Shown here one piece after another: positions 17,170-25,750 of a DNA stretch of 34,215 bases. Both the position numbers and the translations under genes were made by a program. A model generated the notes under the pieces. It worked only from the letters and a program-made list of their open reading frames with translations. It was not told the DNA's origin and searched no databases. Origin of the DNA: an uncultured Bacilli bacterium. Its GTDB lineage: Bacteria > Bacillota_I > Bacilli_A > RF39 > UBA660. Location of the stretch: NCBI GenBank assembly GCA_944371995.1, contig CALVYD010000017.1, positions 1 to 34,215 on the forward strand. The letters run 5' to 3'. Every line of letters begins with the position of its first letter. Position 1 is the first letter of the stretch.

Positions 17170-17865
17170 ATGACATTTCATTATAGGTATAGAAAACAAA
17201 TATTAATTGCAATAGTAATAGTAACAATGATAATAAGTATTACAGGAATTGGTATTTATAAATATCAAACTCGTACCAAGAATAAGACAATAGATACAGT
17301 AAAGATAAAAAAGGTATCAAAAGAAGAAAATTCGTCATCAGAAGAAGACCAAGAAGACAAAGAAGAATATATGGTAGATATTAAAGGAGAAGTAGTAACA
17401 CCAGGAATTTATAAACTAGAAAAATCATCAAGAGTAATTGATGTCATAGAAAAAGCTGGAGGACTAACACAAAACGCCGATACAACAGTAATTAATTTGA
17501 GCAAAATAATAACAGATGAAATGGTAATTATTGTCTATAGCAAACAAGAAGTGAAAAATTGGATAAAAATCAAAGAACAAGAAGAGTATTTACAAGAAAA
17601 ATGTAAAATATCAGAAGAGGGTAAAGTAGAAAATGATGCCTGTATAGACGATAATAAAAAGGAAGGTACACAACAATCAAAAGTAAATATTAATACCGCA
17701 AGCAAAGAAGAGTTAATGACTTTATCAGGAATTGGTGAGGCTAAGGCAGAAGAAATCATTTCTTATAGAAAAACAAATCCCTTTAAAACAATTGAAGAGT
17801 TAAAAAATGTATCTGGTATTGGTGATACAATATATGAAGAAATTAAAGATCATATTACAGTCTAA
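17170..17865 (+). CDS. comEA: Competence DNA receptor ComEA
   Basis: The 231-residue protein has an N-terminal membrane helix (about 10-32), an acidic linker (SSSEEDQEDKEE), an SLBB domain (about 74-130, MVDIKGEVVTPGIYKL) and a C-terminal pair of helix-hairpin-helix motifs (about 174-231: VNINTASKEELMTLSGIG and IEELKNVSGIGDTIYEEI). ComEA binds incoming double-stranded DNA outside the membrane during transformation. The layout is the standard Gram-positive form. The start follows AAAGGAGGG. The gene overlaps comEC by 32 nt, so the two are translationally coupled. comEB is absent between them. Confidence 0.95.
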   Translation: MTFHYRYRKQILIAIVIVTMIISITGIGIYKYQTRTKNKTIDTVKIKKVSKEENSSSEEDQEDKEEYMVDIKGEVVTPGIYKLEKSSRVIDVIEKAGGLTQNADTTVINLSKIITDEMVIIVYSKQEVKNWIKIKEQEEYLQEKCKISEEGKVENDACIDDNKKEGTQQSKVNINTASKEELMTLSGIGEAKAEEIISYRKTNPFKTIEELKNVSGIGDTIYEEIKDHITV

Positions 17866-19885
17866 TTATGTAATTATTTCTCTATGGATATTAATAATAC
17901 TAATTACTATCATAAGACTAAATCTACCAGTAAGAACTACATATAATTTAAATACTACCAAAGTAACCGGAATACTACTAAGTAGTAAAATAAACGAAGA
18001 GAAAGTAACGTTAATTATAAAAGGAAAAGATAAAATTCAAGGAACATATTACTTTAAAACCAAAAAAGAAAAGACAAATTATCTAAAAGAACTAGAAATA
18101 GGAAACACAGTAACCATAACAGGTAAAATGACTCTACCAAAAACAAATACTACGAAAAATCTATTTAACTATCAAGACTATTTAAAAAAAGAAAAAATAT
18201 ATCTTATCATGCAAATAGATAAAATAAAAAAAGAAGAAAAAACGGTATCTTTATTCTATAAAATAAAAAATAAAATAGAAAAAAGAGCAAGAAATCCCTA
18301 CGTAAAATCATTTTTATTAGGAGATCAATCAGAAATAAAAGAAGAGGTAAAGACGAGTTTTCAACAAAATGGTATCAGTCATTTATTTGCTATAAGTGGA
18401 ATGCAATTTATTATAATAGAAGAGTTTTTATCAAAAATATTAAAAAAACTAAATCTAAAAGAGAAGACAAACTTTAAAATAGTAATACTTTTCCTTGTGT
18501 TTTATTTATCTATATTAAATATTACAGCATCTATTCTAAGAGGCATATTATTCTTTATTTTATTTTCTCTAAATAGATATTGGAACATAAACATAGACAA
18601 AAAGTCTCTAATTACCATTGCCATTGTCATAACTTTATTAATAAATCCTTACTATCTATATGAAGTAGGATTCTGGTATTCCTATATTATTAGTATTGGT
18701 CTAATTTATTTCATGAGAGAAGACTCATCCTATTTAATATCACTAGTAAAAAGTTCCTACCTAGCATTTTTACTTAGTATACCGATTAGTCTTTATTATT
18801 TCTATGAAATAAATATAACAAGTATCCTCTATAATTTATTCTATATTCCATTCATCAATATAATTATCTTTCCAGCAAGTATAATTACATTTTTATTTCC
18901 AGCAATAGAACCGTTATATAACATATTAATAAAAATATTAGAAACGAGTTCTCTATATTTAAATAGTATTAAATTCGGCAAGTTTATTTTTGCCCGTATT
19001 CCACTTGTTTTTTATATAGTAGAGCTAAGTATTATTTTTCTATATTTAAGAACAAAAAAGAAAAAACTAGTTCTATTACTCATACTAGGATTAGGTCTAC
19101 ATTACTATTTACCTAGTATTTATCAAAAAGATTTTATAAAAATGATTGATGTAGGACAAGGAGACTCCATTTTAATTTATTCCAAAGGAAAAAGTGCATT
19201 AATTGATACTGGAGGAAAGCCAGATTATACTATAAATAAGTCATCGACAATTGCAAAATACACAACCATACCACTATTAAAAAGTCTAGGAATAAGAAAA
19301 TTAAACTATATTTTTATCACACATGGAGATCAAGATCATGCAGGAGAAACTCTATATTTAGAAAAAAGCTTCCAAATAGATAATATTTATCTAAACTTAG
19401 GACAAGAGCAAGTTCTAGAACGAAATATAATAAAGGAAATACCAAGAACAAAAAAGGTAAAACAGGATCAACTGTTTCAAATAGGAAATTTTACTTTATA
19501 TCAAATTAATAAAGAATGGAAAGACGAAAACACAGAAAGTTCCGTATTTTATGTAAACCATCCTTATTTAAGAATACTGTTAACAGGTGATGCAACTATA
19601 CAAACAGAAGAATATCTGTTAAAAAGATATCATTTAAAAGTAGATATATTAAAAGTAGGGCATCATGGTTCTAATACTAGCACTAGTCTATCATTTCTAA
19701 AAGAGACAAAACCAAGACTTGCCCTAATATCTGTAGGAGAAAATAATAGATATCATCATCCAAGTAAAGAAGTAATAAAAAGACTAACAGACGAAAATAT
19801 TCCTTATTTACAAACGAAAACATCAGGAACAATTACAATTTATCCAAAAACAGAAGAAGTAATAGAAGATAAAAAAGAAAGATAG
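17834..19885 (+). CDS. comEC: DNA uptake channel ComEC
   Basis: The 683-residue protein has an N-terminal membrane helix and OB-fold (DUF4131-like) region, a central multi-helix competence domain (about 170-410, FAISGMQFIIIEEFL is the typical entry), and a C-terminal metallo-beta-lactamase-like domain (about 430-670). That last domain keeps IDVGQGDSILI, THGDQDHAGE (His497, Asp499, Asp501, His502), LTGDA and VGHHGS, so the nuclease-like metal site appears intact. ComEC forms the channel for single-stranded DNA. The start at 17834 is chosen because GGTGATA within comEA lies 8 nt upstream; an in-frame ATG at 17807 lacks such a site. Together with comEA it suggests a DNA uptake capacity, though other com genes are not in view. 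Confidence 0.95.
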   Translation: MKKLKIILQSNYVIISLWILIILITIIRLNLPVRTTYNLNTTKVTGILLSSKINEEKVTLIIKGKDKIQGTYYFKTKKEKTNYLKELEIGNTVTITGKMTLPKTNTTKNLFNYQDYLKKEKIYLIMQIDKIKKEEKTVSLFYKIKNKIEKRARNPYVKSFLLGDQSEIKEEVKTSFQQNGISHLFAISGMQFIIIEEFLSKILKKLNLKEKTNFKIVILFLVFYLSILNITASILRGILFFILFSLNRYWNINIDKKSLITIAIVITLLINPYYLYEVGFWYSYIISIGLIYFMREDSSYLISLVKSSYLAFLLSIPISLYYFYEINITSILYNLFYIPFINIIIFPASIITFLFPAIEPLYNILIKILETSSLYLNSIKFGKFIFARIPLVFYIVELSIIFLYLRTKKKKLVLLLILGLGLHYYLPSIYQKDFIKMIDVGQGDSILIYSKGKSALIDTGGKPDYTINKSSTIAKYTTIPLLKSLGIRKLNYIFITHGDQDHAGETLYLEKSFQIDNIYLNLGQEQVLERNIIKEIPRTKKVKQDQLFQIGNFTLYQINKEWKDENTESSVFYVNHPYLRILLTGDATIQTEEYLLKRYHLKVDILKVGHHGSNTSTSLSFLKETKPRLALISVGENNRYHHPSKEVIKRLTDENIPYLQTKTSGTITIYPKTEEVIEDKKER

Positions 19886-19935
19886 ACATTTAAAAAAAAA
19901 CAAGTTAAAATAAAAAAAGAAGTAAGGGTGATCAC

Positions 19936-20844
19936 ATGAAAAATATAAATAATGTAGTAGGAAATAAGTCTAATGAACTAGAACTAATTCATTCTTATCA
20001 AGACGCTTGTAGTAATAAAGAATTTAAAATGTATGTAGATTCTTTAGGAATAGAAGAAGAAATATTAATGAAGTACACATCTAGTCTAGAAGATTCTTAT
20101 ATGGAATACACAAATTGTAGAAAATGTAAAAGTCTTGCTTGTTGCAAAAACAAAGTAATAGGGTATAGATACACACCAGAAAAAGAAAAGAATATTATAA
20201 AATTTTCTTATACAGCATGTAAATGGAATTTATTAGCATTAAAAGAAAATGCCTATAAAGAAAATTTAGAATTGTTTGACATGCCAATAGAAATAAAAGA
20301 AGCATCTCTAAAAGAAGTATATACAGATGATAAATCAAGAATTCCAATTATAAAATACTTTAAAGAATTTATGGATAAATATCAAAAAAAAGAAAATTCC
20401 AAGGGTTTATATTTAACAGGTTCATTTGGTAGTGGAAAAACCTATTTAATTGCTGCTTTATTAAATGAGATGGCAAAGAAGAAAACACAATGTGCTCTAG
20501 TATATTATCCTGAATTTTTAAGAAGTCTAAAATCATCATTTCAAACAGACTATAGCGAAAAATTTGATTTTATCAAAAAGTCTCCGGTTTTACTATTAGA
20601 TGATATAGGAGCAGAAAATGAAAGTAACTGGTCAAGAGATGAAGTATTAGGTCCCATATTACAATATAGAATGCAAAATCACTTACCAACTTTTTTTACA
20701 TCAAACTTAACATTAGAAGAGCTAGAATTATCCCTGGCAACTACCTCATCAGGTGTAGATAAAGTAAAAGCAAGAAGAATTATAGAACGAATTAAACAAT
20801 TGACAATAACCATGGAGTTAATTGGTAAAAATAGAAGAAATTAA
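19936..20844 (+). CDS. dnaI: Primosomal helicase loader DnaI
   Basis: The 302-residue AAA+ protein has a Cys cluster in its N-terminal domain (CRKCKSLACC, Cys61-Cys70, plus Cys95), which fits the zinc-binding domain that contacts the replicative helicase. The ATPase has Walker A GSFGSGKT (162-169) and Walker B LLLDDIGAE, and then NWSRDEVLGPILQYRM and TFFTSNLT, which are typical of DnaI/DnaC loaders. DnaI loads the replicative helicase at origins and restart sites. It is specific to the Bacilli type of replication initiation. In B. subtilis dnaI also lies close upstream of thrS; here an M23 peptidase and two unknown genes lie between them. dnaB is not adjacent. The start follows AAGGGTGAT. Confidence 0.93.
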   Translation: MKNINNVVGNKSNELELIHSYQDACSNKEFKMYVDSLGIEEEILMKYTSSLEDSYMEYTNCRKCKSLACCKNKVIGYRYTPEKEKNIIKFSYTACKWNLLALKENAYKENLELFDMPIEIKEASLKEVYTDDKSRIPIIKYFKEFMDKYQKKENSKGLYLTGSFGSGKTYLIAALLNEMAKKKTQCALVYYPEFLRSLKSSFQTDYSEKFDFIKKSPVLLLDDIGAENESNWSRDEVLGPILQYRMQNHLPTFFTSNLTLEELELSLATTSSGVDKVKARRIIERIKQLTITMELIGKNRRN

Positions 20845-20855
20845 AATATATTTTA

Positions 20856-20884
20856 TTTACAAAAAAATCAAAGAGTGATATAAT
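20856..20884 (+). promoter_or_regulatory. Promoter of the M23 peptidase gene
   Basis: TTTACA (20856-20861) and TATAAT (20879-20884) are spaced by 17 bp, 28 nt before the start codon. Confidence 0.75.
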
Positions 20885-20911
20885 AATCTCATTTCTGAAG
20901 GGGATTACGAA

Positions 20912-21703
20912 ATGAAGATACTAAGAAAGCTTAATACACAAGAGAATATAAAGAAACTATCTATTTTTATATTATTAGTTGCTTTTTCGCTTACATATTA
21001 CAATAACAACATTAAAGCGCAAGAATATCAGTTAAATTATGAATTAATAAATACCAAAGATATGGCTATGGCAACAATCCCTGAAAAAGAAGAAACTTCT
21101 AACCATACGATGAGTATTTTTCAAATTTATAAACAGATGATAACACCAGATAAAAATCAAGATGGTGAATTAATAGCAGTAGAATTACCAGTAAAGAATA
21201 ATTCTGTAGCGACACTAGAAGCACCAAAAAGAATATGGTATCTTCCGACAGAAGTAGGACGTATAACAAGTTATGTGAGTGCCTCTCACTTTGCGCTTGA
21301 CATTACAAGTTATAGAGGAGAAGGAGAACCAATTTACCCTGTTGCAAATGGAGTGATATCAAGCATATATAGAGATTCAGCTGGTGCCAACATAATAACA
21401 GTAAATCATAATATCGATGGACAAAACTATACATCGCAATATGTGCACCTATCCAGTTATGCTCCAGACTTATATGTAGGAAAACCAGTAACAATTAATG
21501 ACTACCTAGGATTCATGGGAACTACTGGAAGATCAACTGGTGTACACTTGCATATTGCCTTAGTAGACTGTAGCTATACAGACCCTAATGGAACTTGTCC
21601 CACTCTAAATAGTTTTTTCACTTACGGAAGACAAAGATATTATCAAGGATTTCAAGGACTACAATCAGTTATGGATGTACCAGAATCTTGGACAAGTAGA
21701 TAA
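20912..21703 (+). CDS. Secreted or anchored M23 family metallopeptidase
   Basis: The 263-residue protein has an N-terminal hydrophobic segment (about 17-33) that works as a signal peptide or anchor; the residues after it (NNNIKAQEY) could be cut. Residues about 105-235 form an M23 (LytM/lysostaphin) domain: SHFALD gives zinc ligands His126 and Asp130, and VHLHIAL gives His212 and His214. A further His in YVHLSSY is in the usual catalytic place. These enzymes cut peptide cross-links in peptidoglycan, so a role in wall turnover or division is likely. All zinc residues are present, so activity is expected. It sits between dnaI and the threonine T-box with its own promoter. Confidence 0.92.
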   Translation: MKILRKLNTQENIKKLSIFILLVAFSLTYYNNNIKAQEYQLNYELINTKDMAMATIPEKEETSNHTMSIFQIYKQMITPDKNQDGELIAVELPVKNNSVATLEAPKRIWYLPTEVGRITSYVSASHFALDITSYRGEGEPIYPVANGVISSIYRDSAGANIITVNHNIDGQNYTSQYVHLSSYAPDLYVGKPVTINDYLGFMGTTGRSTGVHLHIALVDCSYTDPNGTCPTLNSFFTYGRQRYYQGFQGLQSVMDVPESWTSR

Positions 21704-21709
21704 AAATAG

Positions 21710-21738
21710 TTGAACAAAAGAAAAAAAAGTGATATGAT
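21710..21738 (+). promoter_or_regulatory. Promoter of the T-box/thrS operon
   Basis: TTGAAC (21710-21715) and TATGAT (21733-21738) are spaced by 17 bp. Transcription would begin just before the T-box stem I. Confidence 0.65.
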
Positions 21739-21952
21739 AACGACATAGCGTGAAATACATTGACAAAGGATATGGTAAATTAGAACCTTTTAAATAGAGA
21801 CTTCGTGGCAGGTGGAAACGAAGAAAAGACTAATTTATTACTCCCTTTCGAGTAAGATTATAAAAATAATCTCGGTAATACCGTTATAAAAAAAGAGTAA
21901 AAAGAAGGATGGTACCGTGTACAAAGCACTCCTAATAGGAGGTGCTTTTTTT
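21739..21952 (+). promoter_or_regulatory. Threonine T-box riboswitch with terminator
   Basis: The leader has all the parts of a T-box. Stem I spans about 21764-21849: AAAGG pairs with CCTTT at its base, GTAAATT with AATTTAT above, then an internal loop, then CTTTT with AAAAG, the AGAGA bulge, and the terminal CTTCG/CGAAG arm with loop AGGTGGAAA. The likely specifier is ACT at 21829-21831 in the internal loop, followed by A, which reads threonine. A stem III candidate (GATTA/TAATC) follows. The T-box sequence AGGATGGTACCGTG is at 21905-21918, and the terminator GCACTCCT/AGGAGGTGC with T7 at 21925-21951. Uncharged tRNA-Thr would stabilise the antiterminator and turn on the genes downstream, including thrS. 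Confidence 0.92.
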
Positions 21953-21972
21953 AATTATTGAAGGAGTAAAAA

Positions 21973-22428
21973 ATGAAAAAACCATTAGTAAAAAATTTTT
22001 CTGAGGAAGTATTATTTGCTTTAGAAAGTCAAAAACAAGATGAAAAATTTACAAAATATGTAAGAACAATTCTAACAGAACGGTACTTAGATGATAAAGT
22101 CACTATTTCCTCATTGGTAAAAAGATTTAAAAGAGCCAATATAACATCATTTCAAAAAGACCTGTTATGGGATGCAATTAGTTTAAAACTAGCAACATCT
22201 CCAATAGTAGAATTAAAAGAAAGTTATAATATAATCGATAATATGCCAATAGACTACTTAGTAAGAGTAACTCAAAATTGTCCCCATCCAAGTCTAAAGG
22301 AATATGCTAGAGTAGTTTGTTATGAAAAACAACTAAAGATGGAAGAAGAATTAGGACTAGATCCTGTAGATTATGAAAAATATGAAGAAGATGAAGTAAT
22401 AATAAAAAGAAAGGTGAGGAATAAATAA
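21973..22428 (+). CDS. Hypothetical protein, first gene of the thrS T-box operon, 151 aa
   Basis: I do not recognise this protein. It is soluble, charged and predicted helical, with no signal peptide. The first 60 residues (KNFSEEVLFALESQ, then VRTILTERYLDDKV) and the central ITSFQKDLLWDAISLKLA stretch look like a helical bundle. It ends in a very acidic then basic tail (YEKYEEDEVIIKRKVRNK). A GAAGGAG ribosome binding site follows the T-box terminator, and only 1 nt separates its stop codon from the next start, so the two are an operon with thrS. Its expression should therefore rise when threonine is short. In B. subtilis the gene between dnaI and thrS is ytxC, but no clear likeness to it is visible. 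Confidence 0.7.
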   Translation: MKKPLVKNFSEEVLFALESQKQDEKFTKYVRTILTERYLDDKVTISSLVKRFKRANITSFQKDLLWDAISLKLATSPIVELKESYNIIDNMPIDYLVRVTQNCPHPSLKEYARVVCYEKQLKMEEELGLDPVDYEKYEEDEVIIKRKVRNK

Positions 22429-22429
22429 A

Positions 22430-22918
22430 ATGAAAAATGTAAGCGCAAAATTAACAATAACAACAAGAGAATATCTAACAAAATATTTAGAAAAGGAGTG
22501 CACACTAACAAAACCATTATCACATAAAGGTATGAAAAATTTTATGTTAGAAAAGAACATACCAATACCTAGATCAGAAAATATTGCCAACATCAGCATT
22601 GAAGATGTATTAACAGGACGCTATGTATTAGTAAGAAGTGAATGCAATAAGAAACATAAAAAAGCACAAATTATAGCATATAAAAACCCTAAAAGTGATT
22701 TATCTAACTGTATAGAAACTCATTCGGAAGAAGAAATGCTTGCAAAAAGAGTAGAAATACTAGCAAAAGAGAACTTAGAGTATGATGCATGGGGATTAGT
22801 AGTAGAAAAAATAGATGAACGTATATTTCAATATGATGACTTCACGATAACAGAAAAATCTAGTAGAACAGAAACTTATACAAAATCATTTCATAAAGGT
22901 AGAAAGAGGGAAAGATAA
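22430..22918 (+). CDS. Hypothetical protein, second gene of the thrS T-box operon, 162 aa
   Basis: I do not recognise this protein. It has no signal or membrane segment. About residues 1-60 are basic and helical (TREYLTKYLEKECT). Residues about 55-120 look like alternating strands and helices (YVLVRSECNKKHKKAQIIAY), with Cys74 and Cys93 as the only cysteines in that part. A basic tail (SFHKGRKRER) could bind nucleic acid. AAAGGTGAGG inside the previous gene is its ribosome binding site, and thrS starts 3 nt after its stop codon, so the three genes are tightly coupled. It does not look like the TGS domain that thrS lacks. Confidence 0.7.
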   Translation: MKNVSAKLTITTREYLTKYLEKECTLTKPLSHKGMKNFMLEKNIPIPRSENIANISIEDVLTGRYVLVRSECNKKHKKAQIIAYKNPKSDLSNCIETHSEEEMLAKRVEILAKENLEYDAWGLVVEKIDERIFQYDDFTITEKSSRTETYTKSFHKGRKRER

Positions 22919-22921
22919 AAA

Positions 22922-24685
22922 ATGATAAATATAAAAGAAAATGAAAAATTAAGTATAATGAACCATTCTTGTGCTCATTTATTAGCACAAGCAGTAAAAC
23001 ATTTGTATCCAGAAGCAAAATTCTGGGTAGGACCAGTAATAGAGGAAGGATTCTATTATGATATTGACTTAGGAGATAAAACATTAACAAATGAGGATCT
23101 TCCTAAAATAGAACGTGAGATGAAAAAAATTGCCAAAGACGGAAAAAGAATTGTCCGTCATGAATTAACAAAAGAAGAAGCTTTAGAAATGTTTAAAGAT
23201 GATCCATACAAATTAGATTTAATTTCTAGAATGGATGAGAATGAAACAACTATTTCTTGCTACACACAAGGAGATTTTACAGACCTTTGTAGAGGACCAC
23301 ACGTAGATACGGTAAAAGAATTAAAGCATTTTAAATTAATTAAACATAGTGGAGCATACTGGAAAGGTGATGCCAAAAACAAGATGCTTCAAAGAATCTA
23401 TGGAGTATGTTTTGAAACAGAAGAAGATTTAAATGCTTACTTACAAGAACTAGAAGAAGCAAAAGAAAGAGATCATAGAAAGATTGGAAAAGAGCAAGAA
23501 TTATTCATGACTCATGAATTAGTAGGATCTGGTATGCCATTATGGTTACCAAATGGAGCTTTAATTCGTCATGAACTAGAAAACTACATCTATCAAAAAG
23601 AAGAAGCACTAGGATATAACCATGTATATACTCCTTGTGTTGGTACCGTTGATTTATATAAGACATCAGGTCACTGGGATCATTATAAAGAAAATATGTT
23701 TCCTATGATGAAAGTCGATGATGAAGAATTTGTTCTTCGTCCAATGAACTGTCCTCATCACATGTTAGTATATAAAAATAAAATGCATTCCTATAGAGAC
23801 TTACCAGTTCGTATAGGAGAATTTGCAACTGATTTTAGATATGAAGCAAGTGGAGCAGTAAAAGGATTGGAAAGAGTTCGTTGCATGTGTCAAAATGATG
23901 CTCATCTATTTGTAAGACCAGATCAAATTGGAGAAGAATTTAAAAAGGTTGTAAGCTTAATTCTAGATGTTTACAAAGATTTCGGAATTAAAGACTATAA
24001 ATTTAGATTATCTCTACGAGATAAAAATGATAAAGAAAAATATTTTGATGATGACGAAATGTGGGATACTGCTGAAAATAAACTAAGAGAAGTATTAAAT
24101 GAACTTGGAGTAGACTACTTTGAAGCAGAAGGAGAAGCAGCATTCTACGGACCAAAATTAGATGTTGAAGTAAAACCAGCAGTAGGACCAGAAGTAACAC
24201 TTTCAACTTGTCAACTAGACTTCTTATTACCAAGAAGATTTGAATTAACTTATGTGGATTCTAATGGAGAAAAACAAACACCAGTAGTAATCCATAGAGC
24301 AATATTCGGAACATTTGACCGTTTCACAGCTTTCTTAATTGAAGAGACAAAAGGTGCATTCCCTACATGGCTTGCTCCAACACAAGTAGAAGTAATTCCA
24401 GTATCATCTGAATTCCAAGGAGACTATGCTAGTGTTGTAACAGAAAAATTAAAAGAGCAAGGTATACGTGCAGAACTAGATGATAGAAACGAAAAACTAG
24501 GATATCGTCTAAGAGAAGCACAAACAAAGAAAGTCCCATATACACTAATTCTAGGAGACAACGAAAAACAAGATAACACAATTAGTTACAGACTACATGG
24601 ACAAAAAGAAACAACAACAGTATCACAAGCTGAGTTTGTAAAATTAATTAAAGAAGAAATTAAAAATAAAGAACTAAGAAAATAG
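22922..24685 (+). CDS. thrS: Threonyl-tRNA synthetase without the TGS domain
   Basis: The 587-residue protein starts straight in the editing region: HSCAH (His15, His19) and CRGPH (Cys123, His127) are the conserved editing residues that clear Ser-tRNA-Thr. The class II catalytic core follows: RPMNCPHHM with zinc ligand Cys277, motif 2 in FRYEASGAVKGLERVR, and motif 3 in GTFDRFTAFLIEE. The anticodon-binding domain begins at about WLAPTQVEVIPV. E. coli and B. subtilis ThrRS have about 640 residues, with an N-terminal TGS domain of about 60. That domain is missing, and no in-frame extension exists because the previous gene ends 3 nt upstream. Activity and editing should remain. It is controlled by the T-box at 21739. 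Confidence 0.95.
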   Translation: MINIKENEKLSIMNHSCAHLLAQAVKHLYPEAKFWVGPVIEEGFYYDIDLGDKTLTNEDLPKIEREMKKIAKDGKRIVRHELTKEEALEMFKDDPYKLDLISRMDENETTISCYTQGDFTDLCRGPHVDTVKELKHFKLIKHSGAYWKGDAKNKMLQRIYGVCFETEEDLNAYLQELEEAKERDHRKIGKEQELFMTHELVGSGMPLWLPNGALIRHELENYIYQKEEALGYNHVYTPCVGTVDLYKTSGHWDHYKENMFPMMKVDDEEFVLRPMNCPHHMLVYKNKMHSYRDLPVRIGEFATDFRYEASGAVKGLERVRCMCQNDAHLFVRPDQIGEEFKKVVSLILDVYKDFGIKDYKFRLSLRDKNDKEKYFDDDEMWDTAENKLREVLNELGVDYFEAEGEAAFYGPKLDVEVKPAVGPEVTLSTCQLDFLLPRRFELTYVDSNGEKQTPVVIHRAIFGTFDRFTAFLIEETKGAFPTWLAPTQVEVIPVSSEFQGDYASVVTEKLKEQGIRAELDDRNEKLGYRLREAQTKKVPYTLILGDNEKQDNTISYRLHGQKETTTVSQAEFVKLIKEEIKNKELRK

Positions 24686-24727
24686 TTTAAAAATTATATA
24701 AGAGAAGTAAGAAAGCGGGCTAGAAAA

Positions 24728-25612
24728 GTGAGCTATAATGACATATTTATAGAGGATAACTTACCAGAAGCATTAGGAAAAGAAGAACTTCTAGAATGTC
24801 TAAAACAGGCAAAAGAAGGAAATAAAGAAGCAAGAGACAAAGCAATAATTCACAACATAAGATTAGTTTTAAACCAAGTTTTTATCTATTTTTATAATGC
24901 TCCGTATGAAAAAAAAGACCTTGCCTCGATTGGAAATATTGGCTTAATAAAAGCAATTGATACATATGATATAGAAAAGGATATTTCTTTTTCTACATAT
25001 GCTACTAGGTGTATAAATAATGAGATTAGGATGTTTATAAGGAAACAAAAAAAGAATTTAAAAAATCAGAGTCTAAATCAACCAATTAATTATGATAGCA
25101 AAGGTAATGAGTTAAGAGTAGAAGATACTATTTTAGACGAAAAGGTTAATTTTACAGAAGATGCCGAAAAGCAAGAGTTATTACTTGAAATCAGAAAACA
25201 AGTAAATATGTTAAAAGATAGAGATAAAGAAATTATTAAACTATATTTTGGATTTTATGATGATAAGTGCTATACACAACAAGAAATTAGTACTAAAATA
25301 GGAATATCAAGACCATATGTTGCAAAAATAATTAAACGAACACTTTATTTGCTAAAAAGTAATCTAGAGCAAGAAAAGTTAATAGAGAAACAAACACAAA
25401 AAAATGAGAATAGAAAACAAACGCAAGAAATAGTAAATGAAACATCTTTTTCTAAAGAAGGGATTACTCAATTTTTAGGAACAAAAGAAGTAGAAACAAC
25501 TGATTCATTAATAACTCTATCTCAAGAAAATACCAAGCATCAAAAACAGGCTAAAGATAAAGTTTTATCATTAAAAAAACAAGAACCTAAAAGAAAATGT
25601 AAAGGTACTTAG
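24728..25612 (+). CDS. Sigma-70 family factor, SigE/SigK-like, with an extra C-terminal tail
   Basis: Residues about 45-115 are sigma region 2 (DLASIGNIGLIKAIDTYD, then FSTYATRCINNEIRMFIRKQKK), and about 165-215 are region 4 with a helix-turn-helix (YTQQEISTKIGISRPYVAKI). The region 2 wording and the following SLNQPINYDSKGNE stretch closely resemble the sporulation sigma factors SigE/SigK of Bacillus. Region 4 would bind the -35 box. Regions 1.1 and 3 of the main sigma are absent. Residues about 220-294 are a Lys/Gln/Glu/Thr-rich tail not seen in SigE/SigK; it could be a regulatory or anchoring region. The start is a GTG at 24728 with a weak ribosome binding site, 42 nt after thrS, so it may be read from the thrS operon. 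Which genes it controls is unknown. Confidence 0.88.
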   Translation: MSYNDIFIEDNLPEALGKEELLECLKQAKEGNKEARDKAIIHNIRLVLNQVFIYFYNAPYEKKDLASIGNIGLIKAIDTYDIEKDISFSTYATRCINNEIRMFIRKQKKNLKNQSLNQPINYDSKGNELRVEDTILDEKVNFTEDAEKQELLLEIRKQVNMLKDRDKEIIKLYFGFYDDKCYTQQEISTKIGISRPYVAKIIKRTLYLLKSNLEQEKLIEKQTQKNENRKQTQEIVNETSFSKEGITQFLGTKEVETTDSLITLSQENTKHQKQAKDKVLSLKKQEPKRKCKGT

Positions 25613-25655
25613 TAAATTTAATCTTTAGCCATTTTCATTTTATAAAAATAGGACA

Positions 25656-25671
25656 AACAACTATAGTTGTT
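25656..25671. repeat. Perfect 16-bp palindrome between the sigma factor and the repeat protein
   Basis: AACAACTATAGTTGTT is its own reverse complement. No T run follows on either strand, so it is a poor terminator. It lies about 55 nt upstream of the -10 box of the next gene and may be an operator. Confidence 0.45.
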
Positions 25672-25725
25672 ATTAGAAAGCGTCATAAATTATTCTTTTC
25701 ACTTTATACACCTTATGTTATAATA

Positions 25726-25734
25726 AGGGAACCG
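25726..25734 (+). promoter_or_regulatory. Extended -10 promoter of the five-repeat gene
   Basis: TGTTATAAT at 25726-25734 is an extended -10 element 17 nt before the ATG at 25751. No clear -35 hexamer is found. The sequence from the -10 box to the start codon is nearly repeated before the paralogue at 27167. Confidence 0.6.
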
Positions 25735-25750
25735 AGAAAAGAGGAATATT

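Noticed and set aside
24003..24233. Leu-rich minus-strand frame inside thrS
   Set aside because: It is antisense to the conserved catalytic core of thrS and lacks a ribosome binding site.
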